Below are positions 22,750 to 35,344 of a stretch of DNA of 64,000 bases, piece after piece. The translations under genes were made by a program, and so were the position numbers. The stretch's first letter is position 1. The number at the start of each line of letters is the position of its first letter. The notes under the pieces were generated by a model. The model did no database searches. It saw only the letters and a list, made by a program, of their open reading frames with translations, and was not told the DNA's origin. Source of the DNA: Phoronis australis (lineage: Eukaryota > Phoronida > Phoronidae). The stretch is taken from NCBI GenBank assembly GCA_002633005.1, contig NMRA01000058.1, forward strand, positions 958,409 to 1,022,408, in the 5' to 3' direction.

Positions 22750-25700
22750 GTATGCATTGCAGCTTTTGACATATTTGCATACTTCTAACTATGCTAATGT
22801 ACAGCGGGAATTAAATGACAATGCTCTTTGAATATCATCTTCGCTTAACAAAGTGCAGTTGTTGTATTCCTTGACAATTTGTATATGTGAAAACAAAATA
22901 TTCTGCAAATACAATCCATCAGCCTTTCAAAACATGCAAGCAGTTGCCTAAAGTATGCCCTTTGCGTACTTTTGGGTGGGCCTATTTTCAGAAATTCCCA
23001 GTTAGTGCTATATTTTTAAATTGAATGAGAGGCTACTGAAAATAGACCGAGTGTTATGGTATACCAGTTTTTATCATTCTGTTATTGCATGCATGACAGT
23101 GAACTGCTATGATAACTTGTGCTGGAAAATGTTACGTGCTTGGCAACACCTTTGCAATACAAGTACCTTTTAGACTACAAGTTGCTTTTCATTACCTGAC
23201 ATACTGTGGCACTACGGTAAGAATCTAGTTTGGGACAGTGACTATTAATAATATTTTGTCGAGGTGGGAGTTTGTATCAAATTTTAGAAATAAACAATGT
23301 CAGGCATTCCAAATACAAGAATTACGATTGATGACAAGCCATCATTCACGTCAATGTTACACACCATGGAAACATGAAAACATTGCGTTGGCAATTGCAT
23401 GATTTCACGATTCTACAGCTTGAACTGAAAAAGTCTATTTTCAGACTCTGTTGATGCAAACACAGTGTCCCATATTTGAGCTGTAACGCCATAATCTCAG
23501 ATACAAATCTCCAGAATCACGAATATTAAATTTTGGCTTAGTGAATTTTAGTGTCCCAAATTTTAGATGTTTTTAAATGGAGAATATGTACAATGATGGC
23601 AACTTCTGAATCACAGCAGTTGTGTCCAATTGCGGAGTAATACCACAGTGCAAGATCTAAGGTAAGTTGGCTTAGGAATAAGGTGATTGGGTGCTAGAGG
23701 CTCTGATGTAACCACTTACCTCTGCGACATGGGCAGAGTGACTACCAATCACCTTCTATAGACTCTGGGGGCAAATTTGTCATCTGGGCACTCAGCTGTT
23801 TTACTGATTGTTCCATCCTCCAGCGTGCAGCCAGCTTCGTCTTAGCTGAAAACGCAGTCATGTTCCTTACTGTATTGGCTGTATTATTTGGAACATCATT
23901 TGAGTTGATACTCAGACAATTAAATTATAAGTTTATTAACAACGACATCAACACGGAATTAAAAGTATAATACAATTATTGTTATGAGGGGACTCGGTGT
24001 CTTTGGAAGTGCTGGGAGGGCCAGCCTCCATTGCTGTTGCTCACTCGCCGGCAGCTCTATAATTAATCATTGGCCAGAATAGATCGGAGCAGTCTTCAAG
24101 TCTCTACTATGTTACTATTTTATATTGGTGGCATGTTGTGGCTGGGGAACTTACACTGTGACAACTGTTCATGTTCGTGGCTTAAAGTGACATTATTAGC
24201 CAAAAAAGTGGTTTTCTGAGATTGGCTGCACGGGCACAACTTCAGCGGTCGCAGTCCAACATTTTGCATGGTGAATGCTTGAGTATTTCAAGCCTGGTCA
24301 CCGACCTTGACTTCAGTGAATGGCTGATTGACATAGGAAAGAATTGGCAATCTGTTGATTGAAAGTGGTCACGCAATATTAACCACTCTGGCAAACCAGC
24401 AGTGTTCAATGAGTGACAGATGCCTTGGGAAGCTCTTTTTGACATTTAAGATTCTCTGAAAATTTTTTATTCATATCCAGAGCGCAGATTTATGGCAAGA
24501 TATGTGTAGGAGCTGGAGGGTGACATTTGTATGTAGCTATTCGTCTCTAGACTGCCAACTTAAAGAACTTAATATCTTAAAGGGTTAATCCAGCTAAAGC
24601 ACTCAAAATAATACCAAACTCAGAGCAACCTGTCACATGGCATAACGTTTTGCTCTTTTCGGTTATCAGACTACAAGCGTTTTTGAGCATGATTTTTTGT
24701 ACATTGGCTGAAATCGGAAAATCATTGCCTACTCTTGTCTGTTTCCGTGTCCTGAGTCCCCTGTACATTAGTTCAGAAACAATTCCTGAATGATGGCTGT
24801 GTTGTCCTTGAAATCATATTGATATCACTTGAACGTAAAACCATTGTTATTTTGTTTGCTTGTTTTTAATTAATATTTCGATTCTTATTTTAAAAAAATA
24901 CAAATTTGGTTTTCTGCTGTCCAAATGCTCATTTGTTGTCACATGAAGAGTAATAATTTTTAATTGTAAGTTGAAATTGTGAATACTTGCATGTCCCGGA
25001 GCCAACACTAAGTGTCCTGACTTATCGCAGACTACCTAAAGGACCCATTCTGGTAATAAATTACAGAAAAATCTCTAAAAATCTGTAAGACTTGTGGTAG
25101 TATTTTCTTCTTATCCCTAGTGTGAAACTGGAATCAACATATACGTGAAGAATTGTCAGGCAATTGTGGCTAGAGTCCATTCGGCAGCCAACTGACGACG
25201 GCCTTGTTGGATGTTAAAAATTTAAAGTGGTGAAAAAACATTCGCGCATGTTGATTTTTCAATATTTTTTTCAAACTCCTAATACCACTCTCCTTACCTA
25301 AGTTGCAATAACGCGCACATGTACTTGATTTTTAGTGCCTGGCAACAATGCCATGGGATATCTCTGAGTTGCCACAAATCACTTCACTGTGAAAAATTAT
25401 CACTTGCTAACCTGACTAAATTTCAATTACCGGTAGATGAAACATTAATGTGAAAAAGTTTGCTGTCATTATTCATCGGTGTCTAAGAATAAAACCTTTT
25501 GATTAATTAATCAAAAATGCAAGCTAACTAAGGTGGCTCTTAACGGGAGAAGTGAAGTGAATTTTAGTTTAGTGGCTTAATATCTCCGATGAGAAACTTG
25601 TGTTTGAAGCATGATGCAGTAATTTGTTTATTTTTTGGTCTCAAAAACTTCATCTATTCAAGGCCTGTGGGCAGCTAAATGTTTGTACCACGCGTAACAT

Positions 25701-26785
25701 AGTTCTCCTTTGTTGCGGTAGTATCATGTATGATCCCATTCTGTCATTACTAAAATTCTTCCTGATACTTTTAATCTCATTGAACATTAACTTTTATTCT
25801 TTCTGAAGTTGTATTTTAAGAACTAGGCCGTGGCTCTCTGTTCAAGCTACATGTAAGTTGGCCAAGTTGTCTGAGACTCTTTCTGGTGGAAATTTGGAAA
25901 TTTATTTTCTCAATTCCACAGGTTAGTTTCATGAAAGTGAGCTAAGACTTAGCACAGAAAATTGGTCTTATGGTCCCTATTCATAACTGTGTAAAAAGGC
26001 CAAGTACTTATGAGCATATCAAAATCTAGAAATGATTTAGAGAAATTGTCTGGGTAACTAATAAACAGTTACCTGTGTCTTCTCTGAGACTGGACTTTCG
26101 TAGAAGTGAGGTTTGTTTTTCAAAACTGTTGTGTGGAGCACAAGACAAAACTTTTGTCTTCAGTCTTATGATCCTAAAGTAGCTGTCGGCGATCGGTTGC
26201 CCTTAGTTTTGTCTTCGATTTCACTGCCGACTGAGGTGTTTTTAACCAATCTAAATTTTATTTTCAATATTTTCACCAATTGTTTGTATATCCTTAATGT
26301 TTTAACAATTTTACTTCGTTTCTGTGACATTGAGTGTTTGTTGTTACGTATATTATGTTTTCCCAATTTTTACTCCTTGTCAAACACACTAATAGTGCTG
26401 CCGATAGACGGCTTTATTATTCAATTGTTGACCTGAATGTATTTCACTTTCGACCTTTCAGTAAATCTAAATTGGCGGAGTCTGTCACTCACCAGAACAT
26501 GCCAAGTGCATACCTATGGATTTTCTGCCTCCGGGTTTTTTATGTAGATAATGAGGTGGCTTCATTTTAGCAATTGCTTTAACACCCTAATACCTGTTGA
26601 AATCACGTGCAATTAGGTCTTTAACTCTGGTGGCGAAGAGTGTTGAGATAAGCTGTGAAGTTTGTAACCAAGTTTTCGGATCAGCTGTGGTTGTTAACAG
26701 GCGCTGAAGTTATGGCAGTTTGGATGTGTGTAACATTGAAGTTATTGCAAAGTGGAGCTTTGAAAGCATTATGCAGGCACATCTC
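22750..26785. other. No recognised gene
   Basis: AT-rich sequence compatible with intron or intergenic DNA. A short inverted repeat (aaggtgattgg near 23681, its complement near 23746) could form a hairpin. The 107-codon ORF at 26113-26436 is hydrophobic and without motif. Confidence 0.4.
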
Positions 26786-26789
26786 TGAA

Positions 26790-28161
26790 ACAGGTGAAAT
26801 CGGAAGCTATATTTATGCTCTGTGACGTATCTGTAATTAATGAAAGACTTTCTACAAAACCGTGGTGCATTGCTATCAAACTTTGCTGCTAAATTACCAT
26901 CATTTTACAGAAAATTGTGCTGAAATCCCAGGGCGAAAACTCGCCGACTGACTGCCTCGCAATCGTCAATATGGCGACTTGAATGCTTGAATAAAAATAC
27001 AGTTTCGACTCAGGCACATTACCTGAAATCCTCCTTAAGTTTTCCAAGTAGCGTCCCTAAGATTTTTAAGTTCCCGTGGAGTCGGGATCACGACAGGTTT
27101 AAGTACAAAGTCTGTGCTACATCGTGCCATCTACATGTATGATCGGCAACATGAGAAATATGTCTGGACGAACACACATGTTGTTGTCACTTGACATTTG
27201 TTTTGAAGTTCGCCGTGAGTAAGCGAGCGCGTGTGTGTCACCAGAGTTCATTTGCCAAAGCAGAGACCGTCTTTTGGCCAGAGGCACGCAATCTAACGAG
27301 CTAGATGTGCATTGTATAGAAATTTGCACTAGCAGTAGGCCTAAACCAGAGCGTGTTTCATTCAGCACTTGCCGGTCTCGTGCTAAAAACGTTCGACATT
27401 TGTCTTGGTAAGGCCGTGTGGCTGGATGCGTACGTAACTATCTAACAGTTATTTTTCGGTGTATGGGTGTGTATTAGCATTCATTGTCAGTGGTCATTTT
27501 ATCGGATATTTTTCTTGAAAACACCAATTATGGTTAATCAAACAATGATCTTTAAAATAACACAAACATTTTTATAGTATTAGAAACTGTTGGAAATTAG
27601 TTCCAATATTCATTTCTTGCCGATGCTATGCTACCCGTTTCATTAATGGATAGGTCCCGACTAATGTCTTTGACTACAGCTTAATGTATGTAGCGCGCGC
27701 TTCCTAGCCACGTGCTTTTCACTGTGGCCAAACTTTTTATTAGTCTTCGATTCGCGGTTTTCACATGTACAGAGAAATTTGGATTCCTTTTGAAAGCAGG
27801 AAATATCTACAAGGCAATCCCGTAGACAAGTACACTACGTCTATTCCGAAAGACCCCTGGTCCTCGCAAGATCAGCAAAACTTTTGTGTTTGCTTTGAGG
27901 CATGGCGGAAGTTTGAAGTGTATAGTCACGGCTAAATACCGACATAGCGGCTCATGGTCTACAAATTGTGCGCACAAGGATTTTTTTCAGGGCTGTGGGA
28001 TATTATTGATAAACTTATGACGTTACTGAAGAATTTTAGGACTGTAGATAAAGCATTTTTCGTACGTACGCTTTCATGGACTGGGCGCTTATTTTAGCAA
28101 AGTCTGAAAACGTGTGGGTGGGCGCTTATAGGGGCATGGGTGTTTATTACGGCGAATTCGG
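26790..28161 (-). mobile_element. TA-class inverted-repeat element, truncated copy
   Basis: Matches 60758-62059 in the opposite orientation: the shared blocks include the reverse complement of aatggtgcattgctatcaaac type sequence, the 'atggcgacttgaatgcttga' block and gtctgaaaacgtgtgggtgg near the end. The right end reads TTATTACGGCGAATTCGG followed by TA. The left terminus is missing; similarity starts near 26790 at a ggtgaaatcggaagct segment. No transposase was seen. Confidence 0.75.
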
Positions 28162-28850
28162 TATATGAGGGTAATATTCTGTCATCCATGTTCGACCGAT
28201 TGTCCCTGTGTTCTTCCATTCATGCATCAGGTGTCTGCTGCTGTAACTACCGTAAATGTTCGGGATAACGCTCTGGGCGGTTAAATTGGCAAACCCAAAA
28301 AATCGGTTTTGGGCGGTTAACTAGACATGGGCGCTTAAATTTGAAATTTCAAGAAATCCAGTGTGGGCAGTTAACTGAACAAGGGCGCTTATTACGACAG
28401 ACAATCGCCCTGGGCGGTTAATCTTACCTCATAATCAGAGTACCGTAGAACGTTTCAAAGAGCTTTATCGTCTATTTGCCAAATGTCGCTAAAAGTGTCA
28501 TAACAGCGGACGATCCCAAGAAATGTTCTGTTGCCCACAGATTAGTCAATCACAATTAAATTTACAAAATTGGTGAGTAATAGCCCTGTGCCGTCCTGCG
28601 ATCTTATTAGAGCTGTAGTGCGCAGACGACCAGTAACAATAACTTGGATTGCAACTATTCTCACGCGATGGCACTTTAGAAGTGCACTCTTGCGCTTCAC
28701 GTGTTGCAGAGGTCACAGCAGACATCAGACATCAAATTTATGGTGCCAGCTGTCAAGTTCCGAGTCAAAGATCAGTTTTAAAATTAATGATGTAATAAAA
28801 CTTTGAAAAACAAATTCAGGTGTTTTTTGTGTTTGGGATGTTTATGTTGG

Positions 28851-28887
28851 AGATTAGATTAGATTAGATTAGATTAGATTAGATTAG
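28851..28887 (+). repeat. (AGATT)n pentanucleotide microsatellite
   Basis: Seven perfect AGATT units plus two bases. Confidence 0.95.
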
Positions 28888-29107
28888 AGTCTTTCAACGT
28901 ATGGTTCTGCAGCTAGCTGTTTTATCTCAACCGCCCGGCGTTGCTCAGTTCCAAGTGCGTGAAAAATGCCACGCAAAAAGATGAGAGTCGGGAGGGGGGG
29001 GGGTAAGCGGACATGAGCCAGTCGTCAATCAAAAGTTACCGCAAAGGCATTACTCAAAAACAAGCATTTGTTTAAGGTTTTGTTTTAAAATTAGTAACAC
29101 TATGACT

Positions 29108-29945
29108 GAGGATGAGTCTAGTGAGCACGGCCTGCAGGTCTTATTGGAGACCTGAAATTTGGAAATGCGAGCCGAGATTATAGACTTCTTGTACCTGCCA
29201 CCGAGAAATTCCAACCTACGCGAGTTGTTTCTTTTTGGGGTGGGTAAAATAGATGGGCCTACCTGGCAAACATAAAGCAACTCGAAAAACACATTTTTAC
29301 ACGCAATATGTGCAGATTATCCTATTATAATATCACCTATGGCAATATCGCACTGCGGCACTGGTCGGTCCCTCTGTTTGCGTGCAATATGCTGTCATTG
29401 AACTTGGAAATGGCGTCAAATAATTAACAGCCTCTTTCAATATGGGTCTTGTTTTATGAGACAAAAGACAGCGGCTGGATTAAGCACGCGCGTACGTATG
29501 AGTCACCTGTTAATCACATATGTTGTTGTCAAGGTAACATACACTCCAGAGTGTGAGAACTTACATGGGTGCACCACTTCAGAGAGCGCACATCAAAAGA
29601 GAACAGCGACAGCCCTACGTAAAGGAGTGCATCGGTGCGACTCTGTACTTTTAAGATGTTGTTACAAAAAACCCAGTGTTTTACGATATTCCCCCGTTCC
29701 AATGACCCAAAACTAAGATGTCAAGTCTGTTCCAATATATCCTGGCTCGATGATCCCTGAACCCGATATTCCATGCCCGTAGCTAGCTGCATGCACACCA
29801 TTTCCACTGCTGCCAATTTTCAATCAGTTGCATCGTAGATGTCTCAAGACTCGAATGGTAAGAATTTTGTTCAGGCTGAAACTGTCCAATGTAGAAACAA
29901 AAATATTCGGGAAGCTAAAAGGCTAGGTGGATACGATAATTCACA
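29108..29945 (+). mobile_element. Fragment related to the left part of the 38763-42107 element
   Basis: Shares ordered blocks with 38769-40940: gacctgaaatttggaaa, then cgcactgcggcactggtcgg, then a 'tgcccgtagc(t/c)agct' block, then 'ttgttc(a/t)ggctgaa...acaaaa(t)attc(g)ggg'. The GC-rich 0.9-kb segment that interrupts the larger copy at about 39910-40830 is absent here, so this fragment is an empty-site comparison for that insertion. Confidence 0.7.
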
Positions 29946-30859
29946 GTTATGTCTGTCGACAGAAATCATACTATGAAGGGCTGCCAGCGACTTTGGCAGA
30001 ATCTGTTATTACGCCAACTTGTCTGAGATGCAATAAGCGAAAAACAAAATTTGACTTGCAGTTTTTTATTTCTTCAAGATGATACACAAAAATCCAGTAA
30101 CGTATTGCCAACCTTTGAATTTAGAAATCGACAGATAGAGCAAATCGGCCAGCGAGGTACACTGTCCGTTCGGTCACTACACATCCTCGATAACCTGGCA
30201 ATTACTCTCATCGAAATAGGGAGAATTTGACATCTTTCCGTGAGTTATGGAAATACTTCAAAATACGAGATCTTCCTACCAAAAGTGAATTGGAAGGGTT
30301 GGCAAAACCACTGTCACATTTCTCCAGCCCCGATTTTTTTCAAATATATGTTTTATCTAGTGCACTGCAGACAGAAACTCGCTAAAAGCGGAGGCATTGA
30401 AGCTGTCGGGGGTTCTTACACTTTGCGAACATGGGAAGAAAATAAAGTGACAAAACGTTCAAGTATTATATTTTGAAGTAAATCCATGACCCGAGACAAG
30501 AATTCATTACTTGTATTATAATTCAATTGCCAATGCGCCGGCTCGGAGGCCGTCGTTGCACTCTAATCATGATCTTCAATCTAAAAGTCGGGGAATTGCG
30601 CGTTTGCGCGTTTGTGGGGACTTTATTGAGAGGTGGGCGCTTATCTCCAAAATCGCAGATGGGCTGTTAACCGAGCAGTGGGCAGTTAAATCGAAAATCC
30701 ACCTTAAGTAGGGGGTGGGCGGTTAATTGAGCATGGGTGTTAACCCCGTTTACGGTAAGCAAACCTTAACAATTGGGGTTTATTGTGTGGCAGTGAGCCA
30801 GTGAGAAGATAATTGTTTGATTACCCCCTGTGGATTCATGAACAAATGAGCTCAGAAAT

Positions 30860-31180
30860 GAATTCTTTTATTTTGACGTGACAACAGATGACAATGACTT
30901 TTGGATGGATTCGAATGTTGTTGTTGTGCCCCTTGGCAATTTCAGTTGTTTTACATTGCTCCTTTATATTTTCGGAGTTCCTTGACGGATTTTCATGAAA
31001 TTTAGCCTATAGGTTTCGATTAAAGGCAATGATGGGACCTCATTTTCAAATGGATTCAACTTACTTTACGCCATTGGTGGTCATTTTTTATTTTATGGTA
31101 TGGTGTTTGGCATACATCTCTTGGTCAAACCACACTATGAAATTTATCAATTTTTTTCTTGCTGGGAGTTTCAGATGGCT
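30860..31180 (+). repeat. Fragment of CTAGTGGC-cassette repeat
   Basis: Contains ggattttcatgaaattt, a 'catttt..aaatggattcaacttactttacgccattggtggtcatttt' series and a 'ggtcaaaccacactatgaaa' block in the same order as within the full copies. Strongly diverged. Confidence 0.6.
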
Positions 31181-31842
31181 CCAAATGATCAGGGTTCCAT
31201 TTCATGAAAAGAGACTTAAAATTTAAGACAGAAATATAGTCTTACGCTCCACACAACTATTTCTGAAAAACATTTCAATCTCACTTGAGCAAAAATGAAA
31301 AGTCTGAGAATATACACATAACTGCTAAATATAAAGATAATTTTGATGAATTATTCCTAGACTGAGATTTTTTTACAACTGCCTGGTCAAATTTTTGTTC
31401 AGCAATTGTGAAGAGGGAGTGCAAGACCAAATCCAAAGACGCTAACAAGACTATTCACCAAGGCCGCAGATATTATTGTGTCATGGACCGTGGCGACACC
31501 TAGCAGGTGTGTTAGGGCCGACGAGGTACGCAAGGCATTGACTATGGCCGATCTTTAAGTTTGTCAAATTCAAAATTGTCTGTGAAGTGTCTTTGTTTAA
31601 AATATTGAAAACAAACAAACACGAGCACTGTAGTGGAAAAGTATACTTAGGCAAAATTAATAGAGTAAATTAAGAAAAAATGTGGGCAGCAAAGGTACCG
31701 GGGGGGGGGGGGGAANGTAAATTACGAGGAATACATTATAAGCAGGAGGGAGACTCAGTGATAAGAGCTGAGCAGATGAAAGTAGAAAGTAGGTTATTGG
31801 AGAATGGGCAGGTACCAACTTGTATGATTTTGTCCAAAGGGG

Positions 31843-32172
31843 TCAGGAATGTAATAAACAACAAATGGATCTGCTGAAGAAGGGATATGAGCAAAAGCGA
31901 TTGGAGCTCTGTAGGTGAATATTTACATGTGAACCTCTGTTAGAATTTAGATGTTCCTTGGTCCTGGTTTTCAAATGGGGTACAGTTTCGCCTATATAAC
32001 TGGAGCCACATCCAGCACAGTGCTCTTTCGATGACTTTGCAATAATAGACCAGGTAGTAATAACAAAGGAGCTTAAAATTCCTGAGGCTTTACACATCAG
32101 TTGGTGCAAGCCCAATCTCAATAGGCAACTGGCACACCACAGGTTGTCATTGTTGGTGGAGTTCATTGTCAC
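31843..32172 (-). pseudogene. Penelope-like element GIY-YIG endonuclease remnant
   Basis: The minus frame reads CAGCGSSYIGETVPHLKTRT then KEHLNSNRGSHVNIHLQSS. A C-x-x-C pair before Y-I-G-E-T, followed by L-K-T-R, E-H-L and a His-rich end, is the GIY-YIG endonuclease of Penelope-like retroelements. This domain nicks target DNA. Only about 50 residues align, the upstream part of the ORF does not look like reverse transcriptase, and the rest of the element is missing. The + strand near 32232-32275 carries a possible hammerhead-like motif (see findings). Confidence 0.65.
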
Positions 32173-32319
32173 TCCCTGTAACTGACTGTATCTGCTTCAT
32201 TAGTTGTTGCTGGGCCTAACTAGGTGGCCATGGCATTCTCTCTTCTGATGATGGTATTTGAATAAATGACACCGAAACATGCCAAGTCGACTTAAAACCA
32301 TTGTTCTTTTCTTTAATAT

Positions 32320-33240
32320 ACCATTTACATTATAACAAATACAACATGCAGGAAAAATATGTGGCATCAGCAATATTGTCTATGCAGTGTCACTCACTCT
32401 TTCCCATTAATGCAGCTAAGTAATCACCCTTTGGAGTAATGTTGCTTTGGAATAACGCCTGATTTATATTTTTTTCAAGTAATCCGTCAAAGTACAATGA
32501 AGGCCCATCACAGTAAAAACCTAAACCCCTACTAGTCTACTGGACTAAGTTAACATCACCGCATTTCTCCTCAGCAGGTCCTCACATTTGCTGTTTATCA
32601 CCTATCTCTTGGATCTAAATGTATAAACACTGAAGTGAATTGAAGAAATGAAAGAAATTACAGTTTGGATCCAATCATAGAATAGAAACACCAGTTAGTA
32701 GGCCCTAAGTCATGAAACACATGCAGGACAATTTCGGTTATAGTTTGATAGGTGGGTCCCTGACTCAAAATTCATTTGAGAACCAGTTACTACCACTGAA
32801 TAATGGGTGTAATTCATTGGGAGTAACTGGCTCTAAAATCAAGTACCCGTCATCCCGGCCATGTATCTGATTACCACAATTTTGCTTTGAGTAATCAAAT
32901 AAAACATTGAAACTTAAAAATAAGACAAGTTCAAATCACTCTGCCAACATCAATGGTTGACTGGCAGCATTTTCACTAAAAGAATTCTTTGTATCACTCG
33001 TATATCTCACCTGTCTTTATCATTGGGGGAAGTGCAAGTCCCGATTTTTCAATTGACTGTTGCTGCAGCGCAAAAAGCTCCTCTTTTTAGGAACTGCAGC
33101 TGCCATATCTTGTTTTGAAATTACTTGACACAGCAATACCCTCAGAAGTATTAACTGTGGGAAATCTATATGAACTACATGATCACTGAGATAAAATATC
33201 TTTTTCTCTGTGTCCACTGACCACGAGTATCAGCCATATT
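32320..33240. other. No recognised feature
   Basis: AT-rich, no ORF above 65 codons and no repeat match seen. Confidence 0.4.
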
Positions 33241-33264
33241 CCTTTTGTTTCTTTTTTGTTGGTC

Positions 33265-34262
33265 CGCAGGATACTGGTCGCAATTTTTGTCCGATTCCCA
33301 TGAAATTTACACACAACATGTAGTTACCGAAGTACTGGAACCCTATTGTTTTTGGTCATAATCGAACCCAAAATGGCGGATGTGATGGCCATTTTGTTTT
33401 CAATTTCAGATACAGATTCTCCTGGTCCTGCTATAAGTTTTTACGTACACAGCTGAAAATTAGTACAATTATTGCTCATGACTTGTACTACGGCTGAGCT
33501 GCAAATCATTTACTTCCCATTAAAAATGGCGGAAATATCGGCAATTGCGCATGCGCACCTCGATTTCGGTCTAAAAATGTCTTCTCCTATAGAGGGTACA
33601 TTATTGTACCAATTGCTTCGAAAGTTTTCAAGTGATATTTTTTCAACAAGCTATAATTATACCGTGCTGAGAAATCGGAAGTTCCTTTCAAGATGGCGAA
33701 TCTAGCGCATTTTGACCCATTTTCAGTCATGCTAGGGTGCCATTTTAAATGGGAAGAGAAAATGACATGAATTTGTGCATGTGGATTTTCTGTGGTATAG
33801 TCATTCATATGAACTGCAACAATTTTTTTCTCAGACTTGCCGTTTCCGAGTTATTTGACTTTGAATCAAAAAAAACGCAAAATTTTAATTTTTTTCAAAA
33901 ATTTCACAGAAATTAGCGAAACTTACGTGTTAGATAGAGTTTTAAGTGGGCTTCATAAGATATATTTTTGTATTTCACTGGGACTTCTAGTTTTTGACTT
34001 ATTCCAGATTTTCTGAAAGCGCTGTTTCTGAAATGACTAATAATAACACCAATTTTGGTGCACTGTTGGTGGTTTATCTCCTATTGAACAAGACTGTGGC
34101 CTACTTCTTTTTGATTTCTGATATCTACGTTCATCATATGAATGTTATGTTGTTCGTCATTGCCATCATCATCATCATCATCTTTGTCATCTTTGTCATC
34201 ATCTCCATCGTCGTCGTTTCAGTTAATTTTGCCAAGTGTCGCTCAAGACTGTAGCCCGCCCT
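33265..34262 (+). repeat. Repeat unit with paired YY1-like motifs, copy 1
   Basis: About 1 kb, repeated in tandem at 34430-35330 and starting again at 63845. Conserved blocks in order: a 'tccgatt.ccatgaaatttacacacaac' start, 'cctattgtttttggtca', an AAAATGGCGGATGTGATGGCCATTTTG segment near 33370 described here by its halves AAAATGGCGG and GGCCATTTTG, a 'catttacttcc.attaaaaatggc' block, then a (CAT)n/(CAT.TTT)n tail ending near 34262. Confidence 0.75.
34150..34262 (+). repeat. (CAT)n-type imperfect microsatellite
   Basis: catcatcatcatcatcat followed by ctttgtcat and ctccatcgtcgtc units. A similar tail follows at 34300-34400 and at 35215-35310, showing that the tail duplicates with the unit. 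Confidence 0.8.
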
Positions 34263-34429
34263 AATTTCTTACTGATTTCTTACATCTTCACTAGTCATAT
34301 GAATGTCATCGTGTTGTTCATAATTGCAACCTTCATCATCATAACCGTCATTGTCGTTGTCATCTCCATCGTCCTCTTTTCGGTTAATTTCGCCTAGTGT
34401 CGCTATTACAAGCGCTTTCATTTTTTGCT

Positions 34430-35330
34430 TTTTTGCTCTCTACAGGTCACATTTTCCGTCTGATTTCTGTGAAATTATACACACAACCTCTAGTTCCGGA
34501 AATCCTGGAAGCCTATTGTTTTTGGTCACGACCAGATCCAAGATGGCGGACATGACGGCCATTTTGTTTTCAATTTCAGATTCAAATGCTCGCAAAAGCC
34601 GTAATTTTTTAGGTACATGGGTGAAAATCAGCACGTATGTTATGTACCGTACATGTTCTACATTTGTGCTGATAATCATTTACTTCCGGTTAAAGATGGC
34701 AGAAATATAGGCAATTGTGCATGTGCACCTCGTTTTCTGGCAAAAAACGTTTTCTCCTGTAGAGGGCGTATTAGATGACCAATTGCTTCGAAAAATTTCA
34801 GGTATTAGTTTTCTGTGACACGCTAGTACCTATTGTTGAAAAACCGGACGCTACTTTCAAAATGGCGGTATGTTAAATGGGAAGAAAAAATGATGTAAAT
34901 TTTTGCATGCGGATTTTCTAAGGCATATCCTTTCAAATGGCCTGTAACAATTTTTTTCTCAGGCTTACCGTTTTCGAGTTTAATTTAAGTTTTTTCGAAA
35001 AGTTTACGGAGTTTTGCAAAACCATTGTTATATAGTTTTGAATGGCCTTTCAGAAGATATTTTCCATTTTTCGCTAGACGTCCACTTTTTGAATTATTCG
35101 AGATTTGATGATAGCGCTGTTCCTTTGTTGAGCGCTCTTGCTGCATTGATGTTGGTTTAGCTTCTATTGAACAAGACTATAGCCTATTTCTTACTGTTTC
35201 TGTCATCTTCACTAGTCATATGAATATTATCCTGTTGTTCATGATCGCCACATTCATCATCATAATTGTCATCATCGTCGTTATATCCATCGTCATCTTT
35301 CAGTTAATTTTGCCAAGTGTCTCTCTAGCG
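34430..35330 (+). repeat. Repeat unit with paired YY1-like motifs, copy 2
   Basis: Parallel to 33265-34262: a tgtgaaattatacacacaac start, cctattgtttttggtca, CAAGATGGCGGAC and GACGGCCATTTTG near 34540, 'catttacttccggttaaa', the 'attgaacaagactat' block and a cat-rich tail. Divergence between the units is considerable, so the duplication is old. ORFs of 79-119 codons inside are not conserved. Confidence 0.75.
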
Positions 35331-35344
35331 CTTTCATTAATTAT

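Larger units (their letters stand above)
28250..30755. mobile_element. TA-flanked element with GGGCGGTTAA subterminal repeats
   Basis: Bounded by TA (28248-28249 and 30756-30757), with imperfect inverted tips: CCGTAAATGTTCGGGATAAC at the left and, read inward from the right, CCGTAAACGGGGTTAACACC. A GGGCGGTTAA-like decamer occurs six times in 28285-28425 and five times in 30635-30745. Notably these repeats point the same way at both ends. The middle holds an AGATT microsatellite and a fragment related to the 38763-42107 element. No transposase was found. The boundaries rest on short imperfect tips. Confidence 0.5.

Noticed and set aside
24190-24358. 55-codon plus ORF as a possible exon (GFLRLAARAQLQRS...)
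   Set aside because: No splice borders, and the opposite strand is open for 67 codons over the same place; chance frames.
26113-26436. Hydrophobic 107-codon ORF as a membrane protein
   Set aside because: No homology recalled, no splice or start context, and the reverse strand is open as well; AT-rich sequence gives such frames by chance.
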